Shown: piece after piece, positions 22,818 through 29,633 of the stretch
How positions within the stretch are numbered: position 1 is the first letter of the stretch
Layout: each line of letters opens with the position of its first letter
The notes under the pieces: model-generated
Told to the model about the DNA's origin: nothing
The model's database searches: none
The model's input: the letters and a program-made list of their open reading frames with translations, nothing else
Translations under genes and position numbers: made by a program
From: a virus
DNA: 29,633 nt
Strand: one strand, 5' to 3'
IMG/VR virus record: IMGVR_UViG_3300046167_000320
Span: 1-29,633 of that record

Positions 22818-23280
22818 AGTCCTCAGCACTCATGGGTCTTGTAAGGTAGTAGAAGCTAATACTGCCCACGTAGCAATGATCTATCCGCACATGCGTAAAG
22901 CAGACAAGATAGAGATTGCCTGTATGGGTAATGAGCCGTGCACATCTCTCCTAAGAGCCTTAGAAACAGATGACGTTACCCTTACAGCCCTAGATGCTGA
23001 TGACGTTCCCTTTGCAATGTTCGGTGTAGGACAGGTAGATAATCTAGCGTATATCTGGTGTCTAGGCACCGATGGTGTCTCTGACAACGCCTACGACTTC
23101 CTTAAAGCGTCCCGTGAGTGGACTCAACGATTAACCAAGCCTTATGGCGCAACCTTTAACTTTGTCCATGAGGATAACCACGTAGCCCTAAAGTGGCTCA
23201 AATTCTGTGGAGCAATCTTCATTCGTAAACTTACCTTCAGCAATCAACCCTTCTTTGAATTTATAATCCCCTCTAAATAA
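22810..23280 (+). CDS. gp13-family protein (GNAT-like fold)
   Basis: 156 residues from the ATG overlapping the gp12 stop. The pattern matches the T7 gp13 family, which has an acetyltransferase-like fold: VVEANTAHVAMIYPHMRKAD, PFAMFGVGQVDNLAYIW, and the C-terminal YGATFNFVHEDNHVALKWLK followed by FCGAIF, comparable to T7 YDTLWNYVWVGNTSHIRFLK. In T7, gp13 is needed for virion maturation. A longer in-frame reading begins at 22732 inside gp12; the ATG at 22810 gives the family N-terminus. Confidence 0.85.
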   Translation: MDKVLSTHGSCKVVEANTAHVAMIYPHMRKADKIEIACMGNEPCTSLLRALETDDVTLTALDADDVPFAMFGVGQVDNLAYIWCLGTDGVSDNAYDFLKASREWTQRLTKPYGATFNFVHEDNHVALKWLKFCGAIFIRKLTFSNQPFFEFIIPSK

Positions 23281-23281
23281 T

Positions 23282-23791
23282 ATGTGTCCTCCAGTAATAG
23301 CAGTAGGTCTCGGCGTCGCCCAAGCGGGTGCCCAAATCATGGGTCAACAGCAACAAGCGAAAGCCCAAGCACGTTCCCAAGCAAACGCTTCGGCAGCAGA
23401 ACGTCAGCGTTACCTCCACGAAGTTTCCTCTATGCGTCTCCAGCAAGGACAAGAGCAGGTAGCAGCCGCACAGAGAATCCAAGAGTCCACTCGTAAAGCA
23501 CGTGAGGCTCGCTCAACAGCACGAGTAAGCGCTGGGGAAGCAGGAGTAGCAGGACTTAGTGTTGATGCTCTTATCAACGATTTGACACGAGAAGAAGCTA
23601 GCTATAACTTTGCTACACAACAGCAGACCCAAATGAATGACGTTAATCGTTCGCTACAGCTACGAGATGCTGGCCTTGGGTTCACTAACAACATGCTTCG
23701 TATCAACAAGCCTATTGAACAACCTGATTACCTTGGAGCGGCTCTTAGTGGTGCTCAAACAGGAATGTCCACTTATTCAACTCTTAAATAA
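23282..23791 (+). CDS. Internal virion protein B (T7 gp14-like)
   Basis: 169 residues (T7 gp14: 196). It starts with a short hydrophobic Gly/Ala segment (PPVIAVGLGVAQAGAQIMG), then a long Gln/Ala/Arg-rich helix (AKAQARSQANASAAERQRYL) and the family block RSTARVSAGEAGVAGLSVD, ending in a LGAALSGAQTGMSTYSTL tail. gp14 is ejected and forms the outer-membrane part of the T7 DNA channel. Starts 1 bp after the gp13 stop; gp15 follows 2 bp later. Confidence 0.88.
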   Translation: MCPPVIAVGLGVAQAGAQIMGQQQQAKAQARSQANASAAERQRYLHEVSSMRLQQGQEQVAAAQRIQESTRKAREARSTARVSAGEAGVAGLSVDALINDLTREEASYNFATQQQTQMNDVNRSLQLRDAGLGFTNNMLRINKPIEQPDYLGAALSGAQTGMSTYSTLK

Positions 23792-23793
23792 TA

Positions 23794-24198
23794 ATGCGTA
23801 AACAAGTACAACTAGACCTAGGAACACCAGCGTTATCCCCAACGGTTCAACGCGCGGGGCAGTATAACGTAGCCGTCCAAGCGACACCTAAGACCAACTC
23901 AGCGTTACAACTAGCGCAAGCCCTTAGGCGCACCCCTCAAGTCCTAGGGCAAGCCTCTAACATCGCTAAGGAGATGGGAGCGGAAGCTGCTGCGTCTACT
24001 ATGGACGTAGAGGGCGCACTGAATGATCCCGAAACGAAAGGCATCCTAGGCTACGATAAAGCTTACCAACAAGGTCTCGTTAAGCGTCACTTTGTAATGA
24101 ACGAGGAGTCGATCAAAGAACGCTTCATGGGTCTCTCTCGCACTGATGCTTCCCTCAAGCAAACACCAGAGGAGTTCATTGCAACAATGGAAGGGTGA
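23794..24198 (+). CDS. Internal virion protein C (gp15), N-terminal segment
   Basis: Position directly after gp14, size and composition identify gp15. The repaired gene (23794-25907, five +1 breaks) gives about 702 residues, close to T7's 747. Opening block QLDLGTPALSPTVQRAGQYN, then QALRRTPQVLGQASNIAKEM and EGALNDPETKGILGYDKAYQ, are helical and Gln/Ala-rich. The frame is true to about 24187; one base removed from AA at 24186-24187 (or nearby) gives EFIATWKGERKAFADEL and passes into the next segment. gp15 forms the periplasmic ejection tunnel with gp16 in T7. Confidence 0.82.
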   Translation: MRKQVQLDLGTPALSPTVQRAGQYNVAVQATPKTNSALQLAQALRRTPQVLGQASNIAKEMGAEAAASTMDVEGALNDPETKGILGYDKAYQQGLVKRHFVMNEESIKERFMGLSRTDASLKQTPEEFIATMEG

Positions 24199-25003
24199 GC
24201 GCAAAGCGTTTGCTGATGAGTTGTTAGACCAGTTTGGTGGTAACGGTAATCGTGAGCAAGCTATAGCGGCACTCACAGGTTCCTTTGTAGATAACCTACG
24301 GGACGAAGCTACAGCCGCTTGGGTAGACAACAAGAAAGACCAAGCCTTTATGCAGCTCTCTGCTGACTCATCTGACATCACTAAGAAGAAGGGTATTACT
24401 GCTGGATTGAACCACGCTCGCGCTGAGATGAACGCTTGGGCTCTTGACCTGAAGTCCTCTGAGAAAGCCGCTAAGCTCCGTGGTATTGTTACTGCTGATG
24501 CCGCTGTGTTGATAGAGCAAGGTAAACTCTCCCAAGCTGAAGCCCTGTTAAATGAAGCTTCAACTTACAATTTACATGGCAACGCTAAGCTCTTTGGTTC
24601 CGCTGAAGGTAAGAAAGAGCTGACATCTGTTAAGCGTGCTATCCGTTCCGCTAGGGAAGCCTCTGAGGTATCCTTCTCGGACAACTCTAAAGGCGTGGAG
24701 CGCTCTGTAGATGCCCTGATGCAAGACGTAGCTGACCCTGACGTTACCGTAGAAGAAAGACAAGCGTCTGCTCTACGTATGGCTAAGCGTGCTGGTGTTT
24801 CTGATGAGGAAGCACAGGCGTTCGCTGAGGCCGCTTCTGTTGGCGGTATTGATGCTATGATAGACGCCTACCGCGACCTAGCTCGTAACGCAGATAACGA
24901 AACAACTCGTGACCTCCTTAACGACCAACTCGGAGAGATCAACAGAGCTAAGAAAGAATACTTTGGAGGTAACTGCTTCTACTATTGGCACATTCAGCGC
25001 TGA
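24188..25003 (+). CDS. Internal virion protein C (gp15), second segment
   Basis: Helical, Ala/Glu/Lys-rich continuation: WKGERKAFADELLDQFGGNG, AALTGSFVDNLRDEATAAWV, GIVTADAAVLIEQGKLSQAE, ALRMAKRAGVSDEEAQAFAE. There is no recognisable catalytic motif; it resembles the helical tunnel part of gp15. The true frame ends at about 24962: removing one T of TTT gives KKEYLEVTASTIGTFSADDI and enters the next frame. The last residues of this reading (after about 24963) are out of frame. The ATG at 24146 in this frame precedes the join and is not a real start. Confidence 0.8.
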   Translation, partial: WKGERKAFADELLDQFGGNGNREQAIAALTGSFVDNLRDEATAAWVDNKKDQAFMQLSADSSDITKKKGITAGLNHARAEMNAWALDLKSSEKAAKLRGIVTADAAVLIEQGKLSQAEALLNEASTYNLHGNAKLFGSAEGKKELTSVKRAIRSAREASEVSFSDNSKGVERSVDALMQDVADPDVTVEERQASALRMAKRAGVSDEEAQAFAEAASVGGIDAMIDAYRDLARNADNETTRDLLNDQLGEINRAKKEYFGGNCFYYWHIQR

Positions 25004-25340
25004 CGATATAGCAGACCTCAAGGCTCAACGTGAGGCTATCCTCATGCAAGACCCTAACACTCCCCTTACACAGCTTCCTACATCCGTTAATGGACGTAAG
25101 ATGAACGTAGAGGATGATGACTACAAGACTTTACTGCGTGAGGAACGCCGCGACTTCGGTTGGGCTACATCTCCTAGTCAGCTTAGGGACCATCACAAGA
25201 GGACACTCAGCAGTGCTATTACAGGGCAACGGACAACGCTCGTTCCTTTGGTGCTTATGCTGGTGAGTATGGCACAGCTATTAAGAATGACCTACGCGCA
25301 GAAGCTCCTGCTCTATGGCGTAAGGCTAAGTATGACGTAG
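24963..25340 (+). CDS. Internal virion protein C (gp15), third segment with two close frame breaks
   Basis: True in this frame from about 24963 (LEVTASTIGTFSADDIADLK) to about 25224 (HHKRTLSSAITG). Two +1 breaks follow at GGG 25224-25226 and within TTCCTTT at 25243-25249. The repaired text reads TGNGQRS, then FGAYAGEYGTAIKNDL, RAEAPALWRKAKYDVAEYDA in another frame up to about 25385. The reading to the stop at 25340 is therefore only partly genuine. Function as for the rest of gp15. Confidence 0.72.
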   Translation: MEVTASTIGTFSADDIADLKAQREAILMQDPNTPLTQLPTSVNGRKMNVEDDDYKTLLREERRDFGWATSPSQLRDHHKRTLSSAITGQRTTLVPLVLMLVSMAQLLRMTYAQKLLLYGVRLSMT

Positions 25341-25385
25341 CTGAGTATGATGCTTTGTTGCAAGACAAAGCAGACACAGTTGTTT

Positions 25386-25907
25386 GCTAGCTACCAGCGC
25401 CGTGCAGAGCTCCGTGGAAGCACTGAGAGCCTCCTAGATACTAACCTACCGGCATCTTTTGAGTCAGACGCGCAAGAAGAGGCATCAGACAACAAGCGTG
25501 TGCGTGATCTACCTTCGTTCTCCGCTACGGAGGTTTCCGTCGCTAATGTTATAGCTGACCGTAAGACGATCTTTGACCTCGCTACAACAGGAAGAGGCGC
25601 AATAAAGACTAGCGAAAGAAGACGTCTACTGCAAGCTAGCCTCATGGACTACGGGTTCCCTACAATGGAATCCTTAGACCTAGAGCTCCTCAGTGAAGCC
25701 GACATGGGCTTTGAGGATGTTCTTCTTGGTGACGCTGTTCTCCGTGAGATGATACCAGCACTCAGAGGAATGGCGGCGGGTGATGAGGCTACGTCAGAGC
25801 AGAAAGCGGCTATTGAGAAATGGGCTGGTTACGGCTTTGACAGTGTAGAAGATTTTTACAGACTAGAGGAAGCTCAAGAAACGCTAAGAAACCTCAACAA
25901 CAGATAA
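25386..25907 (+). CDS. Internal virion protein C (gp15), C-terminal segment
   Basis: After the fifth +1 break (TTT at 25383-25385) the frame runs ASYQRRAELRGSTESLLDTN, FESDAQEEASDNKRVRDLPS, RRRLLQASLMDYGFPTMESL, GDAVLREMIPALRGMAAGDE, ending EAQETLRNLNNR. Acidic, helical. It closes 4 bp before the gp16 ATG. The ATG at 25347 in this frame lies before the join and gives a few spurious residues. Confidence 0.78.
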   Translation, partial: ASYQRRAELRGSTESLLDTNLPASFESDAQEEASDNKRVRDLPSFSATEVSVANVIADRKTIFDLATTGRGAIKTSERRRLLQASLMDYGFPTMESLDLELLSEADMGFEDVLLGDAVLREMIPALRGMAAGDEATSEQKAAIEKWAGYGFDSVEDFYRLEEAQETLRNLNNR

Positions 25908-25911
25908 TTAC

Positions 25912-26622
25912 ATGGGACTATTTGACGAACTAGAAAACGCTCCAGAAGCACCCACAGAGGATGTCATTCGGAGGAACACTGAGAGACCTACTTTAGAAGC
26001 ACCTGAGGTCGCTCCAGAGACACCTGAAGAGGTCATGATGGTTTCTAGGACTGTCCGTAAGCAAGCTCAGAAGGAAGAAGGCATGGCCTTTGGAACTCCT
26101 GTAGACCTTGCTACACAGTTCAATAACACACTTATAGGTGCTATAGGTGGTTCTGCTGATATGGTAGCTTGGGCTGGTCGTAAAGCTATGACCACACTAG
26201 GAGCTAGCGAAGAGACAGCTGAGAAGTTCTTTGCTAGTGGTAGTGCGGACTTAATTAAGAGAACCACAGGACTTGGTTCAGACGAGAAAGCTGACACATT
26301 CATGGGACACACAGGGAACACTTTTGGTGAAGCCGCTGCGTTCCTTGCTGGTGGTGCTGGTGTTGTAGCTAAGACTAAACAAGCTAGTGGTGTTGTAGGT
26401 GCTATATCAAGACAAGCTGACGTAGCTCTTAAAACTAAGTTAGGAACAGTTGTAGCTGGTGAAGCCGCCGTATCTGCGGGTGCTGCTGGTGGTCGTCAAT
26501 ACTCAGAAGAGAATGAGTTTGGTGCTACTGGTTCTCTAGCCGTAGAATTTGCTACAGGGAGCTCTTGCTCTGTTATCTGCTGGAGGAGCCAAGAAGGTAG
26601 TCCTAGACCCACTCACAGCTAA
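25912..26622 (+). CDS. Internal virion protein D (gp16), N-terminal segment
   Basis: First segment of a very long gene that runs off the window (at least 25912-29633; T7 gp16 is 1318 residues). Acidic Pro/Glu-rich N-terminus, then Gly/Ala-rich helices that could enter membranes: LIGAIGGSADMVAWAGRKAM, EAAAFLAGGAGVVAKTK, GTVVAGEAAVSAGAAGG. The lytic transglycosylase domain found at the N-terminus of T7 gp16 is not visible here. The frame is true to about 26559; dropping one G of GGG at 26557-26559 gives FATGALALLSAGGAKKVVLD. gp16 is ejected into the cell with the DNA in T7. Confidence 0.82.
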   Translation: MGLFDELENAPEAPTEDVIRRNTERPTLEAPEVAPETPEEVMMVSRTVRKQAQKEEGMAFGTPVDLATQFNNTLIGAIGGSADMVAWAGRKAMTTLGASEETAEKFFASGSADLIKRTTGLGSDEKADTFMGHTGNTFGEAAAFLAGGAGVVAKTKQASGVVGAISRQADVALKTKLGTVVAGEAAVSAGAAGGRQYSEENEFGATGSLAVEFATGSSCSVICWRSQEGSPRPTHS

Positions 26623-27637
26623 GCTCAAGAACATGACCCAGAAGGAAGCCCTTGAGAAGCTCTCAAAGGAAGAGATTGCTGAGGTAGTTGCCGAGGGCCA
26701 ACGAGTGATTGCTAAAGAAGACGGTGGTAAGGTTCGCCAAGAGACCGTCATTGAGGAAACCATAGGAGAGACACAACCCTTAGAGGTCACTGTAGGAGGC
26801 GAGAAGATACCTTCAGGAGCCCCAGCGACACCTAAAGAAACCCCAGAACTTAAAAACGAAGATTTAACAGATGCTTTTAATGTTTTATTAGGTAAACGTG
26901 CCTTGGATAGTTACAAGGAGGAATATAGAGCAACAATACAATCAACAGCGGATGTTCTCAAAAAGAGCCTCAGTAAACAGGATATTGATGAAATACAGGC
27001 AGGAAGTAAGCTAGGATTAGACTTTAAGGCGGATGATATTAGGAGAAGAGCTAAACTAGAAACCCCAGAGGCTACCCCAGCTCCTAAGACCGATGCTGAG
27101 ATAGAGGCGCTGTCCGACGATGAGCTACTAGCGGAACTAGGAGTAGAGATACCAAAAACCAAGCCTAATGTGCAGACCTTTTATCACGGAACTGACGCTG
27201 ATTTTGATGTGTTTGATATGACTAAATTAGGGAAAGCACAAGGATTTGGTGAATCTGGTTTCTTCCTACACTCTGACCCTAAAGGGGCCGTAGTTTACGA
27301 TAAACGCTTTAACAGAAAGTCCAAGTTCAGTCTAACCGCAGATGAAAAAGCAGTAAACGAAAGTATTAAACCATTGGAGTTTGAAGTGGATACGTCCAAA
27401 GCTCTTACGGTATCTGACGTTCGTCGTTTAAAAAGTGAAGGCAAGATAAAGGCTGATGTAGATTTTGAGGGTCACGTTAGACCAGAGAGTTACTTTGATA
27501 ATAACAGAGATGCTTGGAAAGAAGCTATGGAGGTTACTGGTAAAAAGGTAGCTGTTGTTAAGGCTGAAGGCTCACAGATTGTTTTATTTAACGACCCTAA
27601 GGTAGCTAAAAGAGTTAAAAAGGGGAGAAACACCTGA
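26561..27637 (+). CDS. gp16 second segment with embedded ADP-ribosyltransferase-like (ART-PolyVal type) domain
   Basis: Begins ALALLSAGGAKKVVLDPLTA and runs through charged helices. At about 27170-27610 it holds a compact domain: VQTFYHGTDADFDVFDMTKL, then GESGFFLHSDPKGAVVYDKR and later AVVKAEGSQIVLFNDPKVAK. H-G-T after an aromatic, GFFLHSDP followed by A-x-x-Y, and a C-terminal IVLFND strand follow the ADP-ribosyltransferase layout of phage polyvalent proteins. The glutamate expected before the last strand appears as Gln, so activity is uncertain. The stretch about 26850-27620 has visibly A/T-richer codons than the flanks, suggesting an inserted module. The frame is true to about 27624; one G of GGGG must be dropped to continue. 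Confidence 0.72.
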   Translation, partial: ALALLSAGGAKKVVLDPLTAKLKNMTQKEALEKLSKEEIAEVVAEGQRVIAKEDGGKVRQETVIEETIGETQPLEVTVGGEKIPSGAPATPKETPELKNEDLTDAFNVLLGKRALDSYKEEYRATIQSTADVLKKSLSKQDIDEIQAGSKLGLDFKADDIRRRAKLETPEATPAPKTDAEIEALSDDELLAELGVEIPKTKPNVQTFYHGTDADFDVFDMTKLGKAQGFGESGFFLHSDPKGAVVYDKRFNRKSKFSLTADEKAVNESIKPLEFEVDTSKALTVSDVRRLKSEGKIKADVDFEGHVRPESYFDNNRDAWKEAMEVTGKKVAVVKAEGSQIVLFNDPKVAKRVKKGRNT

Positions 27638-28589
27638 GGACGCTATCGACGCTTCTATAGCCGCCATTAACGACATCCTCACAGGTGACCGCACAGGTGG
27701 TAAAGGCGCACGTGTTACACGCAAGGTTAAAGCTCACTTCCGAGTAGTCGCTCAGGAGTTCTTCGGGGACATTAACGATCTCCTAAAGACTAAAGACATA
27801 GCGACCGCTAAGAAAATCCTTAGTCGCATTGATAAGTACACAGAGTTTGACCGTGCTATCTCCAAGAAGGACTACGCACAAGGCTCAGAGCTCCAAGCGA
27901 ACACCCGTCAAGCTATGGATAACGGCACGACGGACTACGCCGCTGGTATCACTGCTGCTGGTAACAAGCGTACAGAAGACCTTATCGTTCTCAAAGGGAT
28001 GCTACAGAAGCTCGTAGACGAGGACGTAGCGATTGATCCAACGGTTGCTAAGAAGGTAGCTGGAGACGCTAAGAAGAAAGCTGAAGGTGCTCCTAAGCTC
28101 TCTAAAGAGGAGAAATTAGACGCTATTGCCGACCAAGTGGCTAAGACTTTCACAGGAGAGCGTGTAGGCGTCTTTCAGCAAGCCATTGACGGTTACTTTA
28201 CTCTACGTCTTACTCAGATGCTTAACCAAGCTAAGACTGCTTTCGTGGGTGTTCCTTCTGCTACTCTTATGGCTGTAGCTCGTCCAATCGTTAACACTCC
28301 CTACAACATAGCCAAAGCTCTGAAGTTAGAAGGCGTCTCGATCTCTCGTCGCGCTCAATATGCCGCAGCGGACATCTCAGGAACCTACGAGTATGTGCGG
28401 ATGATTACAAAGCACCTAGGGGACACTCTGCGCTCCTCTAAGGATACCATCTTAAACAAGGGCGATAGTAACTTCCTTTATCGTGATCGTAATGCCTACA
28501 TCAAAGATCAACTAGCGGAAGCCTCTGAGCCTAACCACCGTGTTAAAAGACGCATCAAACAAGCGCCAGCGCCGACAAGCTGTCACTGA
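27627..28589 (+). CDS. gp16 third segment
   Basis: Coding resumes as ETPEDAIDASIAAINDILTG, with VKAHFRVVAQEFFGDINDLL, DNGTTDYAAGITAAGNKRTE, GVFQQAIDGYFTLRLTQMLN and TAFVGVPSATLMAVARPIVN. It is helical with Gly/Ala stretches typical of large ejected virion proteins. An ATG at 27915 exists but conserved-looking sequence extends upstream of it. The frame is true to about 28547; removing one A from AAAA at 28545-28548 gives HRVKDASNKRQRRQAVTEAQ and continues. Confidence 0.78.
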   Translation, partial: ETPEDAIDASIAAINDILTGDRTGGKGARVTRKVKAHFRVVAQEFFGDINDLLKTKDIATAKKILSRIDKYTEFDRAISKKDYAQGSELQANTRQAMDNGTTDYAAGITAAGNKRTEDLIVLKGMLQKLVDEDVAIDPTVAKKVAGDAKKKAEGAPKLSKEEKLDAIADQVAKTFTGERVGVFQQAIDGYFTLRLTQMLNQAKTAFVGVPSATLMAVARPIVNTPYNIAKALKLEGVSISRRAQYAAADISGTYEYVRMITKHLGDTLRSSKDTILNKGDSNFLYRDRNAYIKDQLAEASEPNHRVKRRIKQAPAPTSCH

Positions 28590-29633
28590 AGCTCAGTCTG
28601 AATTAGCTCGGAAATACCTTAAAGCTAAAGCTACCATCCTAAACAGCAAGCCAGCACAAGTTCCTGCTTTCTTCTTTGATTATGGTATCTCGCTCATTGG
28701 TGGCCTTGAGGAAATCTCTTTGATTGCTCACTCGATGCGTGCTGCTCGTGCTAAGGGCATCAAAAAAGCTATTGATGATGGAGCTGATAACGTCTGGAAG
28801 TCCTCTGAGGAATACATGGAGGCGGCCTTTGATCGTTCCCGTGGTGGTCTACAAGCTAAGTATGACCCTGAGTATGCTGACATCTTTAACACTGCTCGTC
28901 GTGACCACTTCCGCGCTATGGATTTAGACCCGAAGGACATCCGTAAGGATCTTACAGACGGTCTTATTTCAGCCCTCGTTAAAACATCAGGTAACATGGA
29001 TGAAGCAGGGCTCCTCGCTAGGACACTCTTTGTGTTCATTGGTGTCCCTATGCGTGCCTTGAGTGCTAACCTCTCTTACATTGCCGCTCCTATTAACGTG
29101 ACTAAGAACGTAGCTGGTGGTTTAGCAAGACGCACTGAATCCGCCATGGGAAGCTCCGCTACCTTTGGTAAGTATAACAAAAAGATTTCAAACCTAGAGC
29201 TTGATATTAAAGAACAGAAAGCGCTCCTAAAGTCACAAGATGACGATGTGGTTAAGACTGCTGAGAAGAAGATTGCAGAACTAGAGAACTCTCTGGCTGA
29301 CGTCAAAGACCTCAAGATGCAAAAGGACTACGAAGATCTAGGTAAGCTCGGAGTGGGCGCTGGGCTGTTCTTCCTTGGCTACGAGATGGCTAAGAATGGG
29401 CAGGTTGCTGGTACTGACTCTTGGATGACTGAAGACCAAAAGCGAGCAATTTCTAAAGTTCAAGGTGCCCCCAATAGCTGGAAGATCACCATGGGAGGCT
29501 CTGAGTATGACTTTAAATACTTCGAGCCACTCAAGGGTGTCTTTGCTCTTGGTGCTGACTACGCTCGCCGTCAAGCCGCTAAGGAAGCTGGCGCACTCAC
29601 AGAAGACCAAACGATGACCCAGTTCCTTACCTC
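28549..29633 (+). CDS. gp16 fourth segment, open to the window edge
   Basis: Runs without a stop to the end of the window. Blocks: VPAFFFDYGISLIGGLEEIS, EEYMEAAFDRSRGGLQAKYD, RARTLFVFIGVPMRALSANL-like stretch at about 29010-29070, a Lys/Glu-rich coiled-coil-like part at about 29185-29330, and KITMGGSEYDFKYFEPLKGV followed by ADYARRQAAKEAG near the edge. The last blocks resemble the C-terminal half of gp16-type proteins in marine podoviruses. The 3' end and the rest of the late region are outside the window. Confidence 0.8.

Noticed and set aside
2804-28549. Programmed +1 frameshifting as a general expression strategy
   Set aside because: The sites share no slippery sequence, hungry codon or downstream structure, occur several times per gene, and several lie well before the out-of-frame stop. 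Homopolymer insertion errors explain them better.
2060-29610. Numerous minus-strand open frames of 60-260 codons, the longest at 17203-17988
   Set aside because: All lie opposite well-supported + strand genes, have biased low-complexity composition (Ser/Thr/Val/Arg), and show no recognisable domains or start signals.

Overview
The window is a large part of an integrase-bearing, T7-like podovirus genome (Autographiviridae-type gene order), with essentially all genes on the + strand. The hallmarks in order are: integrase C-terminus, a tRNA-Leu-derived candidate attP, single-subunit RNA polymerase, gp2.5-type SSB, endonuclease I (gp3), primase-helicase (gp4), DNA polymerase (gp5), 5'-3' exonuclease (gp6), gp7.3-like protein, portal (gp8), scaffold (gp9), capsid (gp10), tail tubular proteins A and B (gp11, gp12), gp13, gp14, gp15 and the start of gp16. 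The window ends inside gp16; terminase genes and any gp17-type tail fibre would lie beyond it. The host is not certain. A phage gene with a textbook PEP-CTERM/exosortase sorting tail points to a Gram-negative exosortase-bearing host, plausibly Verrucomicrobiota or a similar aquatic lineage (inference).

Layout. 1-1720 is the lysogeny region: int, a secreted PEP-CTERM protein, three very small ORFs, and a ~290 bp intergenic block. That block holds a 3' fragment of a tRNA-Leu(CAA) gene flanked on both sides by mirrored clusters of a GGTGACAAA repeat, which reads as a complete attP (core plus two integrase arms). 1721-10747 is the transcription and DNA-metabolism module, with a PD-(D/E)XK-like nuclease, an endonuclease VII-like gene carrying an amber codon, and a dATP/dGTP pyrophosphohydrolase-like protein. 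10770-13163 holds small virion-assembly genes and a lectin/SGNH-esterase protein (probably one spike or fibre gene), closed by a terminator. 13178-18032 is portal, scaffold, a membrane protein/holin candidate, a lipoprotein-type muralytic enzyme, two small basic proteins, the capsid gene and the classic post-capsid terminator. 18056-29633 is a second endonuclease VII-like gene, an unusually long gp11 (two gp11-like modules joined by a 21-residue tandem repeat), gp12, gp13, gp14, gp15 and gp16. gp16 carries an embedded ADP-ribosyltransferase-like domain.

A caveat runs through the window. I find 16 places where a conserved gene changes frame, always by +1, each repairable by removing one base, nearly always from a short homopolymer. 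They hit RNAP, gp4, gp5, the spike, capsid, gp11, gp15 and gp16, and no common motif surrounds them. Uncorrected insertion errors in the source assembly are the most likely cause, so I annotate the pieces with their true-frame limits and treat the genes as intact in the real phage.

Working model (inference): a temperate T7-like phage integrates into a tRNA-Leu gene. After integration the int/PEP-CTERM/small-ORF cassette would lie at one prophage end next to the host tRNA, a usual place for lysogenic-conversion genes. Lytic growth would follow the T7 plan using the phage RNA polymerase.
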